Shown piece by piece: positions 29,481 to 39,385 of a DNA stretch of 64,000 nt (position 1 is its first letter; every line of letters starts with the position of its first letter). The translations under genes were made by a program, and so were the position numbers. The stretch comes from Pterobdella sp. o SKG-2022 (lineage: Eukaryota > Annelida > Clitellata > Hirudinida > Piscicolidae): positions 5,756,925 through 5,820,924 of the forward strand of contig OZ038322.1 in the NCBI GenBank assembly GCA_964035795.1, written 5' to 3'. A model generated the notes under the pieces. It saw only the letters and a list, made by a program, of their open reading frames with translations. It was not told the origin of the DNA and ran no database searches.

Positions 29481-30179
29481 ATCTTATTTGTGTATTTAAT
29501 TCTTTTTTTTGTATTTATATTTGAACTTAAAATGAAAAATTAAAATACCAAATCCTCAAATGAATTTTTCTCCACTTGAATCTCATCACCACTTATTATC
29601 TTATATTATTTCACTTATGAACTAACATATAATCATAAACACGCAGCATGTCCTGATGGCTTCAACGATTGAGATGGAATTTGTCTTAAGGCCGTGAAAG
29701 ATAAGAAAACTTGGATAGATGCTCAAGCTCATTGCACTTCCTTTTATGGCTATTTGGCCAACTCATTGAGCCAAGCAGATCAGGATGCTATAAATGCTGA
29801 AAGACTAACTTTATAAAGTAAATTCAATTTACACTCAACTTTGGTTTTAATTGTTCAATCCGGTTGAAATATTGACTATCAGGCGGAGATAGAGTCAGAG
29901 CTTGGATAGGTGGCATTTTATGTGGAGGAAGAGTGGCTTTTTTAAAGCCAGCTCCCATGCTGATTATGATTTGGACCCAAAAAAATGTGTTATCTATGCT
30001 GAGTGTCCTGGTGTCTACACCAACTGGAGTAAAAAACAATCAGGTAATGCCAACGATGAACTTTGGGGTAAAAACAAGTTGAATGACAATAATTGCGTAA
30101 GGAAATTAGTCAGCATTTGACAAACTGATGCTATTTAAGTTCTGTTTAAATGATAAATTATTAAATAGTATTCATATAA

Positions 30180-31925
30180 GTTTATCAAAAAATTAAATCA
30201 TTTCACGCCTTTTTCACAAAGTTATTTTTTCTTATTCCTATTTTTACGAAAAAGGTAGATAAGATGTTTTTCAAAATAATTTTACCTTATATGGTGGTGG
30301 GCTCTAGGGTCAAGGTTGAGTACAAAAATACTTTTAACCGTATTGATCAGTTTAATACTTGGGGTAATCGTCTGTCTGATTTTTAAAATTTTATTGAATG
30401 AATCAGGATTGAGAAAATAACACTCATTTTGTCTTTTCATTCAATGATCAAACCATACAAACCGAGACTCTATGCTTGCAACATGTCTTTAAACATTGTT
30501 GCTTTACAATTACATAGCTATCTTGCCGTGTTCTTTCTTTTAAATGTTATTTCAAGAGTTTATTTAGATGTGTTTTCAAAAAATTTTAAATACAGCATCG
30601 GTATTTCTTTCAAGAATAAAATAGCCCGTGCAAACTTCATTGAGTGAATAAGTATCACTTCATACCTAACTTATATCATTATGTAAGGGTAATAAGTTTT
30701 TTCACATATCATTGAAAAAAATCTATAAAAAGCAATGAGTAAAAGTTCTTCCAATGTTCTGCCATCAGAATTTTTGGAAAGACGACCATTAGTTTTTCAA
30801 AACAAAGGGATTCGTTTTGTTTTCTTACACCCAAACGATCTCAAAAAAATACATTGGAAGAATTTAAAAACAATGAAAGCAAAAAAAGAGAAAACTCAAA
30901 AAAATATATATTAAAACTGAAAAAATTCATCAGAAAATGATTTGAAAAAATATGTTTATCTTGTATCTAGTATTAAAGGTCACAAACGTATAAGAACTAT
31001 CTTGCACGGAACACCGTCTCTCACCGTGGCGCCTTCCGTAATCATTCGCTTATCACCCATCATTTATCCTTCAATGAATGAAGAACATTTTCGTGAAAGT
31101 TCAACAACTTTGTTGAAAGTATAAGCTCAAAAATAAAACTAATTATTCATTGGATCATTTTATTTAATGTGATTATATTGAGAAGAAGGCAATTTCAAAG
31201 TTTGTTATGCCGATTAAAAAAACTAGAACAAAGAACTGCTAATGAATGATAACTTCATTATATAATTACTCGTGAATATTTTTAAAGTTCACAATTATTT
31301 CGAGAAAGAAATCCTCTTTTGTTCGATACCTTTGAAAAGAGGCACTAGTCTCAAAATAAAAAAAAATTGCTTTGATGATATTTGACAATTTTTTACGTCG
31401 AATTATAGAAGAATTTTAGTGAGTTTATTGAGCAAAAGAACAGCTATAACACCGTTAAGGCACTGTTATCAACCAAAAGCCAACTAACTAGCTTCATATT
31501 AATATAAGCTGATGATAACAATATCGGAGTTTCCTTCAATATTGTTATTATCAGCCAAAAAAATAATGATGCAAATGCTTCGATTATTTTTAAGTTGTTC
31601 GCAACATTTAACAGTGAACATGTATTGCTACGTTAACAAGCGCAATTTTTTCACGTTTATATTAAAATTTAAACTTTAATTATTAGACTTTTGGTTGTTT
31701 ATGGGAGAAACATAGGAGCGAGTTAAATATTCAATACACTTTTTTCCTGAAAACCGTATCTTTCTGGAATTTTCTAAAATCTAGAAAATATTTGATTTTG
31801 ACAATTCTAAATTTTTGGGAGCTTGCAGCACTAATTTTGTAAAAACAAAGATTAAGGAATATAGTTTGAATTTATATCTTCGAATAAAATATTTTTCACT
31901 AATTTTTTGAGCGGAGTATTAAAAT
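30180..31925. other. Spacer between lectin copies
   Basis: No conserved gene. A 59-residue ATG ORF (30735-30914) is listed separately, and a neighbouring ORF at 30942-31124 (KYVYLVSSIKGHKRIRTILH) is unrecognised. 31390-31470 resembles a MITE family A arm. Confidence 0.4.
30735..30914 (+). CDS. Small ORF, 59 residues, unrecognised
   Basis: ATG to TAA. It begins MSKSSSN, has a mixed hydrophobic middle (LVFQNKGIRFVFLHPN) and a Lys-rich end. Its composition is less random than the AT-rich background, but there is no family match, no splice context and no clear promoter. It may be a piece of an unknown transposon or chance. Confidence 0.15.
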   Translation: MSKSSSNVLPSEFLERRPLVFQNKGIRFVFLHPNDLKKIHWKNLKTMKAKKEKTQKNIY

Positions 31926-32370
31926 GTAGAAATTACTTCACAAAAACCATCAGAACATATTGATTTGTTATTTTATAATTGTTTTCATGATCGGTAAATT
32001 GCTTAAAAATTGTTATGAAATATTTGAAACAACAATTTAGATTGAAACTTTTTGCATGAAGGTTGTTTTGAATTAAGGTCTAAAAGTTTTTCATGGCACA
32101 TTTATATTAGTGAGAAATTCAAAATTTAATAATATTATTGAAAGTGTTTGTTATATTCAAAAATATGAAAAATGAAAAATTAATTTGTTGTTTCTTTCTT
32201 GAAAAATAACTAATCAATGGCCAAAGAAAGGTGGTAAACATCGTCAACTAAAGAAACAAAACAAAGTAGTTCACTGAACTTCTATTTCCTCGAAAGATAT
32301 CTCATCAGATTAGAACTGGTTTTTAATCATATAACATAAATAAATTATGCATTGAATTTTTTTTTCAGAA

Positions 32371-33098
32371 ATGAATTTCAATTTGCTATCTTGTTTGGTT
32401 TGTGTGATGTTATGGTGTTCTCTGGCACACGGGTACTTCATTTTAAACTCAAGCATTTGTGACAACTTTGAAGATTGTATGTTAAATAAAACAAAATGAC
32501 ACAAGTTTTTCAAATATCGTTTGATTATAAATATAACAATATTGTCCTTAAAAACTGGTATTTAATGAAAAACACAGAATGTCCTGAACGGGTATAATGA
32601 TCGAGATGGACTTTTTCTCAAATTTATTAGAGAAATAAAAAACTGGTAAAATGCTCAAGCTAATTGCGTTTCTCTTGGTGGCTATTTGGCCAACCCACTG
32701 AGCCAAGCAGACCAGGATGCCATTAATTCAGTAAAAGAAGTTATAGCAGGTTATGTTTCATTCAAATTTAATTTTCACTCAATTTTAATTTCCATTGTTG
32801 AACTTGTTTGAAATATTGTTTATCAATAGGAAAAAAAGCCAAAGTTTGGATTGGTGGTATTTCTTGTGGTGGAAAAGTAGAATTTTTTAACCCAGCTCCC
32901 AGTCCTGATTACGATTTGGACCTGAAGAAATGTCAGATCAGCGTCAGCTGTCCTAGTGCCTATACCGACTGGGATAAAAATGAACCAAATAATGCTAATA
33001 CTGGAGAAAAATTTATTGAAATTTGGGGCCAAGAAAAGTGGAATGACGTTGAATGCTGGAAAGAATATTCCAGCGTTTGCCAAAAAGATGCTATCTGA
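32371..33098 (+). pseudogene. C-type lectin gene, copy 2, probably damaged
   Basis: Exon 1 (32371-32432) starts at ATG and encodes a signal peptide (MNFNLLSCLVCVMLW then CSLAHG). Exon 2 (32578-32749) encodes the first half of the lectin domain (GYND, RDGLFLKF, NAQANCVSLGGYLANPLSQ), but relative to copy 1 it has one extra base after TGTCCTGA and a TAA in place of the codon after KNW. Exon 3 (32830-33098) is fully open: KVWIGGI, CGGKVEFF, DYDLDLKKC, EPN (mannose-type Ca2+/sugar motif), KWND (WND motif) and the final Cys, ending DAI. Intron 1 is only about 145 bp. The lesions in exon 2 argue for a pseudogene, although exon 3 is intact. Secreted lectin in origin. Confidence 0.7.
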
Positions 33099-33115
33099 CT
33101 TTTGAAACAATATTT

Positions 33116-33121
33116 AATAAA
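33116..33121 (+). terminator. Poly(A) signal AATAAA of lectin copy 2
   Basis: Consensus AATAAA 18 bases after the stop codon of lectin exon 3. Confidence 0.5.
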
Positions 33122-33129
33122 AACTTATG

Positions 33130-33800
33130 AAATAATGTTGTTTTTAATCTCTCAATAAAAACAAAGCACTTTCATGTCTATTCTTTTTCTCTTGAATACT
33201 TTATAAGGAGAAGCGATCTATGAAAGCTATCAGTTGCGCAACCGGTATCCCAATTAGGGGATACGGAAAATGTAGATATTGACAAATTATTATTACATTT
33301 TTAAATGACCTAACATCAAACTAAGAAAACAAGCGGCTTAACGCAAAAAACATAACTGGAGTTATTTGTACACTTAAAAAAAATGATTTTTGCGTTTTTA
33401 TTCTGCTTTTATCAGATACAACGTCAAATATTTGAAGGTTCTCATTTTCATTCAGTTTAAATGAAAAATCTTTTTGAATAAATTTTTCTCAACAGACAAC
33501 CATAGTTTGAAAACTTTCATACTTTTTTGTAAATTGGTCAAAGTCGATAAAAATTCTAAGATTATTTTGGCTAAGCCTAAAATTTAACTTTTCATTGTTG
33601 TTTTTTTATAACTTGAACAAACAAAATTTTCAAATAATTAGGTCTGAATGTTGAAACTTTGTTAGCTCTTGGTTTTATTTTTAATTTAAATTTTACGCAA
33701 CCATATTTGTATTCTATATTACTTTTTTAAGCCTGCAACTGATAAAAATTAATGAAATATATTATATTTTATAATATCTTTAATATATTTTAATAGTAAA
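33130..33800. other. Non-coding stretch
   Basis: AT-rich spacer between the lectin copy and the LINE; nothing recognised. Confidence 0.5.
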
Positions 33801-35285
33801 AATAATAATTACTATTATTATTATTAAGATTTTTATAGCGCACAGTTATCAGTTCAAGATTGCTTCAGAGACGCTCAAGGTTTATAAGAGATTATGACTG
33901 GGGATGTTTATGGTATAAGTGAGTTTTCAAAAGTTTGCAAAAATTCATAGAGAAAGCGATGAGCGCAAGTTAGAAGAAAAAAATTCCACAGACGTGGAGC
34001 CTAGTGAGAAAAAGAGCGACTAGTAAACAAGCCTGAAGAAACAGTTTGATGAAGCTGGAAACCAGAGTGCAAGAACCTGAGTGATTGATGTGTGTGTCTG
34101 ATTGACAAAAGATCAAAAAGATAAGCAGGTTGTTCAAGCTTGAGAGTGCATGCAATGAGCCAAAGTAATTTAAACTTGCATCTTTGGGAGACAGGTAGCC
34201 AGCGCAAACGCTCAAAACAGTCGCTGGAAGAGCTGAAATAATCAGCTTAAAGAACTATCTTGGCCGCGTGGTTTTGGAGGGCTTGAAGTTTGCATAAAAG
34301 ATAGTTTGGCTGCCCACCAAGGAGAGAATTACAGTAGTTCAATCTGGAAAGAACAAGTGAGATAAAGAAGGCATTGGCAGTGGAAAGAGGTAAAAATTTG
34401 CGTACTTGTTTTATGGCATAGATATGGAAATTGGAAGATTGGATTATTTGAGAAATAAAGTGAGCAAAGTTCAAATTTGAATCTAAGGTGACACTTAAGA
34501 TTTTGAGTTTGGAAGATATAGGAAGTGTGGTGCCGTCGAGAGTTACCACAGAAGGGAGATTGTATTTTTCTAAAAGACGAGAGCTGCCGACAAACATCAC
34601 CTTACTCTTAGTAGGGTTTAGTTTCAGTTGGCTTTGAGAAAACCAGGAGTTTAGAGCGGAAAGACAATTGGATAATTTAAGAGTGGGGCTAGAATCTGGG
34701 TGAGAGACTCCAGTGAAAAGATTGATGTCATCATTGAACTGGAGAAAAAGCAAGTCGTGCTTTACAATAATGCTACACATGGGTGATGTATAAAGATTGA
34801 AGAGGATTGGTCCCAGAACGGAGCCTTGCGGCACGCCTGACTTGAGTGATGTAAGAGAAGGAGAAATTGTCCATTTTAACGAGCTGAGAACGTTGAGAGA
34901 GGTAAGAGCGAAACCAAGAAAGAGCGAGATCAAAAATATTGAAGTGTTTATTCAAAATATTAATTAAGATATTGTGATTGAGAGTGTCAAAAGCAGCAGA
35001 AAGGTCTAGCGAAACCAAAACGGCCGCATGTCCAGTAGCGCAAATGTTGCGAAGACTGTCAGTGATGCTTAAGAGTGTGGTTTCTGTTGAGTGGTGCTTG
35101 CGATATGCTGATTGGAAAGGATTAAAATTAGGAGATGATGAAACATGAGAAATTATTCTGGAAAGAACGAGTCTTTCGATAATTTTTGAAATGGCGTTCA
35201 AGTTAGAAATAGGGCGGTAGTTCGAAGGAATGGTAGAGTCCAAATTGCCTTTCTTAAGCAAAGGGAGAACTTGTGTTGTTTTAAA
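33801..35285 (-). mobile_element. CR1/L2-like LINE, 5'-truncated, reverse transcriptase
   Basis: On the minus strand: 34773-35261 gives NYRPISNLNAISKIIE, QSAYRKHHSTET and LDLSAAFDTLNHN. 34247-34933 gives SGVPQGSVLGPILFN, FNDDINLF (the YADD site, first residues changed), LKLNPTKSKVMFVG, and LSRLNYCNSLLGG. 33970-34215 gives the C-terminus (RLRWLPVSQR, then RLHVCGI). The two main frames overlap, showing a frameshift near 34800-34900. The element then runs to a 3' end with GCGCTATAAA-like sequence and AAT triplets at about 33786-33845. Confidence 0.88.
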
Positions 35286-35289
35286 GAAT

Positions 35290-35316
35290 AAATTAATAAT
35301 AATAATAATAATAATT
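35290..35316. repeat. Short (AAT)n tract
   Basis: About eight AAT units at the 5' edge of the LINE at 33801-35285. Confidence 0.8.
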
Positions 35317-35519
35317 TTATAATATATTTTATATATTATATTAAATAAATATACAAATACATTCGTTTGTTTGTGGGACGCGTAAATGAATGAAATAAAA
35401 TTACGAATAAGCTTTTATCGGAATTAACTTCAATAGTTTTTGACGAAATAATTATTATACAAGCAAATCAGAATAAAATGTATAAGCAAAGTAATATATA
35501 AAACTTTAGTCGCCAAAAA

Positions 35520-37180
35520 ATATTTAGAAAAAGAATAGATTTGAGGTTTCTTTTAAAGAATGTGTGGAAACACAGAACCTGAGTTGTTCTGGGAAGTTAT
35601 TCCACAGGGTAAAACTGGCTAAATAAAAATTTTTCTTTTTGTGGTATTGTGCTTATATTTACCTCAACCTTCAATGAATTGGCAAAGTTCAGTTTTTGCT
35701 TACTCAGAATGCTTGATAGCATCTCAAAATCTCTTGTAAGAAAGGTTGGACTTTTATTGGACAGACACTTGAAGATCAGCAGCAAATAATTGTAATCAAT
35801 TCTTTCTTCAATTTTCAGCTAGTGAAAATCTCTTAAAACGTAACGTTTATGATCATTTTTTCTGGTACCTGGAATGAGCCTGGCTGCTGTGTTGATTAAG
35901 GATTTAAGTCTGTTTTTCTGATATTCAGAAAGCTCTGCAAGGTAACATTCCCATAGTCTATCCAGCTCAATACCAGCGCTAATGCCAGTGTCTTAAAAGA
36001 CTCGATTCAACAAATTCTTGATCGATTTTATTTGCCACATGATATAAAACCGCATGGCAAAATTTTGTTGATTGAGTCTTCATAAATAAATCTTTATTTA
36101 ACCAAACAGCAAAACTTTTGACATTACTTGAAGGGATAATGCTATCTGAACTACGGAATGCTGTTGCAGAAACAGATAACTTCAGTTTCAGAAAAATTCA
36201 ATTTCAAGAGATTGGCTTCCATCCAACTCGCACCATCATCTATGCGCTCAGATAAAGCTACCTACAGGTCAAGTGACTTATCATACTTACAATGGCCTCA
36301 AATTTGAGTGTCATCTGTATTGGTGGAAACTGTTATTGTGCCTCATAACTAAATCATCAGTGGAAAGAGTAAACAGCAATGGTTCGAGAACAGAACCCTG
36401 TGAGACACCAACAGATGAGTGCACCATGGATGTTCCAATTCTAAAGCATCTCATAACAAAGGTTTTATTACTTTTCCAGCGATATATTTTGGTTCACCAA
36501 ATTAGAAACTAACAACAGATTCAATAGAATCAAAAGAAATAACTCACCGTTGTCGGCTGCTTTCAAAATATCTGAATATATTTTTGAAATAGCAGTTTCA
36601 GTAGAGTGGTGACGACGATAAGCTGATTGAAGGCTAGAAAAAAAAAATTTTATCACTGAGATAGTTAGAGACAGAACAAGTCTTTCGAGTAACGAAAACA
36701 TCAAATGAGAGAATTTTTTAATACATTTATTGAGAATCAAAAGCTATAACTTTCGAAAAGTTTAGCTTTATCATAAAACGTTAGCGAAAAAATTAAATCG
36801 TAACTATGGTTATGTAGTAATTAAAAGGCTATAGTTAAGAATTAGTTAAATATTCATAAAAACAAAAGTTATTTTTATTTCAATGCTATTATTTTAAATA
36901 ATTGATAGTTCAAGAATACTTCAAAGAAATAATAATTTTCTAAAATTATTAATTATCGAAAATTATAGCTTTTAATTCTCAATAAATGTATTAAAAATTC
37001 CTCATATTTGATGTTTTTCGTTAAAAAATATTGAAGAAAAATACATACGATGTCTCTGAAAAGTCTTTCAAGTGTTTTATTTGAAAAAGATAAATTTGAG
37101 ATAGGTCTTTAGGATGATACATCGTTTGTGTCGAGTTTGTGTTTTTTCAGCAAAGAAGAAATATCCGCCAACTTTAAAAA
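35520..37180 (-). mobile_element. CR1/L2-like LINE remnant, split by a MITE
   Basis: On the minus strand: 37060-37180 gives FVPDFLKLADISSLLKKHK and RPISNLSF. 36468-36690 gives LLERLVLSL and LQSAYRRHHSTETAISKI. A degraded middle follows at about 36250-36470. 35597-35785 gives the C-terminal part (KCLSNKSPTFLT, KEKFLFSQFYPVE). The RT reading is interrupted at 36695-37025 by a fold-back MITE. Many lesions; dead. Confidence 0.75.
36695..37025. repeat. MITE family A, complete fold-back element inside a LINE
   Basis: Left arm about 36695-36768 and right arm about 36955-37025 are inverted copies of each other (outer part aaacatcaaat, then aatacatttattgaga, then aaaagctataa). The element, about 330 bp, sits between two pieces of one RT frame, so it inserted after the LINE. 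Solo arms of the same family occur elsewhere in the window. Confidence 0.7.
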
Positions 37181-37377
37181 ATCTGGAACAAAACCTAGTT
37201 CTCTCCAAATAAGATTAGCGATTCTCAACTCTGTAGACAGCCAAACTATCATTGCGCAAGCTTTAAACCCTTCAAAACCATGAAACCAAAACGGCTCCTC
37301 AAGCTGATCACTTTAGCTCTTCTAGTGAGTGTTTTGATCGAATGAGTGATTAAAAGTTTTCCAAAAATGAAAATTCA

Positions 37378-37650
37378 AATTTCTTTGGCCCATTGGCAAA
37401 CAATCTGCCCATCTTTTTGATCTTTGTCAATTAGGCACACCAACCAACCACTCAGATTCTTGCACTCTAGTCTTCAGTTTCATCAACCTGTTTCTTTAAG
37501 CTTGTTTATAATTTGCTCTTTCTTTCACCACGCCTTACGTCTGTGAAATTCTTTCCTGCTTAACTTGCGCTTATCGGCTTCTCTCAAAAATTTTTCGCAA
37601 ATTTTTGAAAACTCAATTATACCATGAACAACTTCAAACATAATTTTTCA
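37378..37650 (+). mobile_element. LINE 3' fragment, plus strand
   Basis: About 270 bp closely similar to the reverse complement of the 3' part of the LINE at 33801-35285 (landmarks ctttttgatctttgtcaatt, ttcttgcactct, acgtctgtg, aacttgcgcttatcg). It is a second, oppositely oriented copy of the same family, cut before the tail. Confidence 0.7.
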
Positions 37651-39210
37651 CACACATTTGAGCACTTTTGAAGCAAGTTTGTATGCGAATTAAGTGCTAT
37701 GAAAATTTTATTAGAAAAATCTAGAAACTATGAAACGTAATTAGCCCTCTTAAGTAATTGGTACTTAGTACACTCCTTTTTTTAGATGTGCGCTAACGAA
37801 CTTGCGGTTCAACAATCCTAGCTTGATACAAACAAAATATCTTATTTAAACTTATAAACAAAGTTATTTTATTTGTAGCTTTAGCTTTCTCAACTGCGCT
37901 GGTACGCATAGAGTACTACCTTTCAACCCCTATCTGCAAAGTGGTACTTGAAGACCATCTTCAAAAAACACCATTTTCATAAAAATAACAGCGAATAAAA
38001 TCAATATTTTTGAATATTATCAAAATTCAACTTAAGTTTGTTGAAGTTTCTAGTTTCAGCAAAATGATAGAAATTTTGTATTATTTCATCACATCTGTGT
38101 GTTCGGTATCTAAAGTGCTCAACAATGGGTCTAGCTCAATGCATTTCCAAGTGATAGTGATGTTTCATTTTGCTCCAAAAACCCTTCCCATAAACCTCAC
38201 TATTTAGGATGAGCCAGAAGTTGTAAGCAGCAAAAAACTTCATTAACTCGGCAGTAAACTTCATTGCCGTACAAGAAGGTTGTTCGAAGTTACTTTTCAA
38301 AGCCATTCTTTTCAAATTGCTTCCCAACAAAGATGTGCAAAATGCGACAAAAAAACTAAACGTTTTTTTTTTCGTTGTCAAGTTCCCTTTCATAACAAGC
38401 GTTACTAAGAGTTCAATTTAAATGAAGTTCAAGCTGAAAACAGTTTGAGAATTTATTAATGTTTCATACATTATTTTGCATTAGTATAGTTTTATAATTT
38501 TCAGAGTTACGAAGTTAGGTAATATTTTGCATAGACAATAGAATCAAATCAAGTAAAACGTCGTTTAAATGTCGTCAGATAAGTATTATTTATGTTTTTT
38601 TTCAGTTTTTCAAAGTATGAAAAACCATGGGTTTATTACTTTGGAAAAAATTTGAATTAATAATTACTTTTTAATTTTCATTCCAACGACTTTATATCGT
38701 TCTCCACGACCGTCCCATAAGTAGGACCCGATTGTTCATTGGGAAAAATAATGGCAAGAGTATAAACTTTTCAAATGATGATTTTTTGAAACCAATTAGA
38801 CAGTTCATAAAGAAAAAACATCAATTTTCAAATAGCCTTCATACAGCGCTTAATGGTTAAACAGTGATGTATTTTCAGTTGTTCTTCAACATGAAACTTT
38901 CTGAGTGTTTTAAAAAGCTCTAATAACCAATTCAAAATAATTTTTCACAAAATTTGCTCAACAATAAATTATGGATCTTTGGATCGCAGTTTTTTTCTTG
39001 CTTTTCTGACTTCATCAACCTTTGCACCTTCTATTGTTTTGTTAAAGATTTTGTATTTTCTTTCAATTTTTTCCGATGTCGAGCAACAAGTAAATCTTCA
39101 AATAACACGAAGTTTTTGTTGAATCGAACACTTGATGATATGGTTCGACTTACGAAAAGCTTCATGCTGGTCAATTATTAGAGTTGTTTGATTTGAAGTG
39201 TATATTCTTG
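37651..39210. other. Non-coding stretch
   Basis: No exon recognised. acttacgaaaagctt at about 39143 recurs at about 22239. Confidence 0.4.
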
Positions 39211-39216
39211 CTGTTT

Positions 39217-39385
39217 GTCGGCCCGTATAGCTCAGCGGTAGAGCATTAGATTAATTATCTGAAGTTATCAAGTTTGATCCCGCTTAGGCCGACAATTAGC
39301 CCACAGTGTGTTTTCGCTAAAAAAAAATTGTAGCAAGCGCTTTGATCTATAAAAAAAGCGCTTTATAATAATAATAACAATAATA
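39217..39385 (+). mobile_element. tRNA-headed SINE, copy 1
   Basis: The head has a consensus A box (TAGCTCAGCGG, 39228-39238), an anticodon-like arm (TTAGA, 7-base loop with AAT, TCTGA), and a weak B box (GTTTGATCC). An 8-bp inverted pair TGTCGGCC/GGCCGACA encloses it (39216-39223 and 39287-39294). After a short body comes a perfect 9-bp hairpin (AAGCGCTTT 39335-39343 with AAAGCGCTT 39355-39363), then TATAATAATAATAA. The weak T arm argues against a working tRNA. A second copy is at 55735-55896. Confidence 0.7.

Larger units (their letters stand above)
28064..30120 (+). pseudogene. C-type lectin gene, copy 1, decayed
   Basis: Three exon remnants parallel copy 2 at 32371-33098. Exon 1 (28064-28137) encodes a signal-peptide-like stretch, but its start codon is ATA where copy 2 has ATG. 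Exon 2 (from 29647) encodes the first half of a C-type lectin domain (ACPDGFND, stop, DGICLKAV, KTWIDAQAHC, YLANSLSQADQDAI); a TGA replaces a residue in the loop. Exon 3 (about 29885-30120) has a one-base deletion near 29962. The EPN sugar/Ca2+ motif is changed to QSG and WND to LND. Intron 1 is about 1.5 kb and holds a repeat and a LINE fragment, which copy 2 lacks. Almost certainly non-functional. Confidence 0.8.

Noticed and set aside
39217..39294. Functional tRNA-Ile gene
   Set aside because: The A box is good, but the T arm does not form a proper stem and the B box is off consensus; a SINE body and tail follow.
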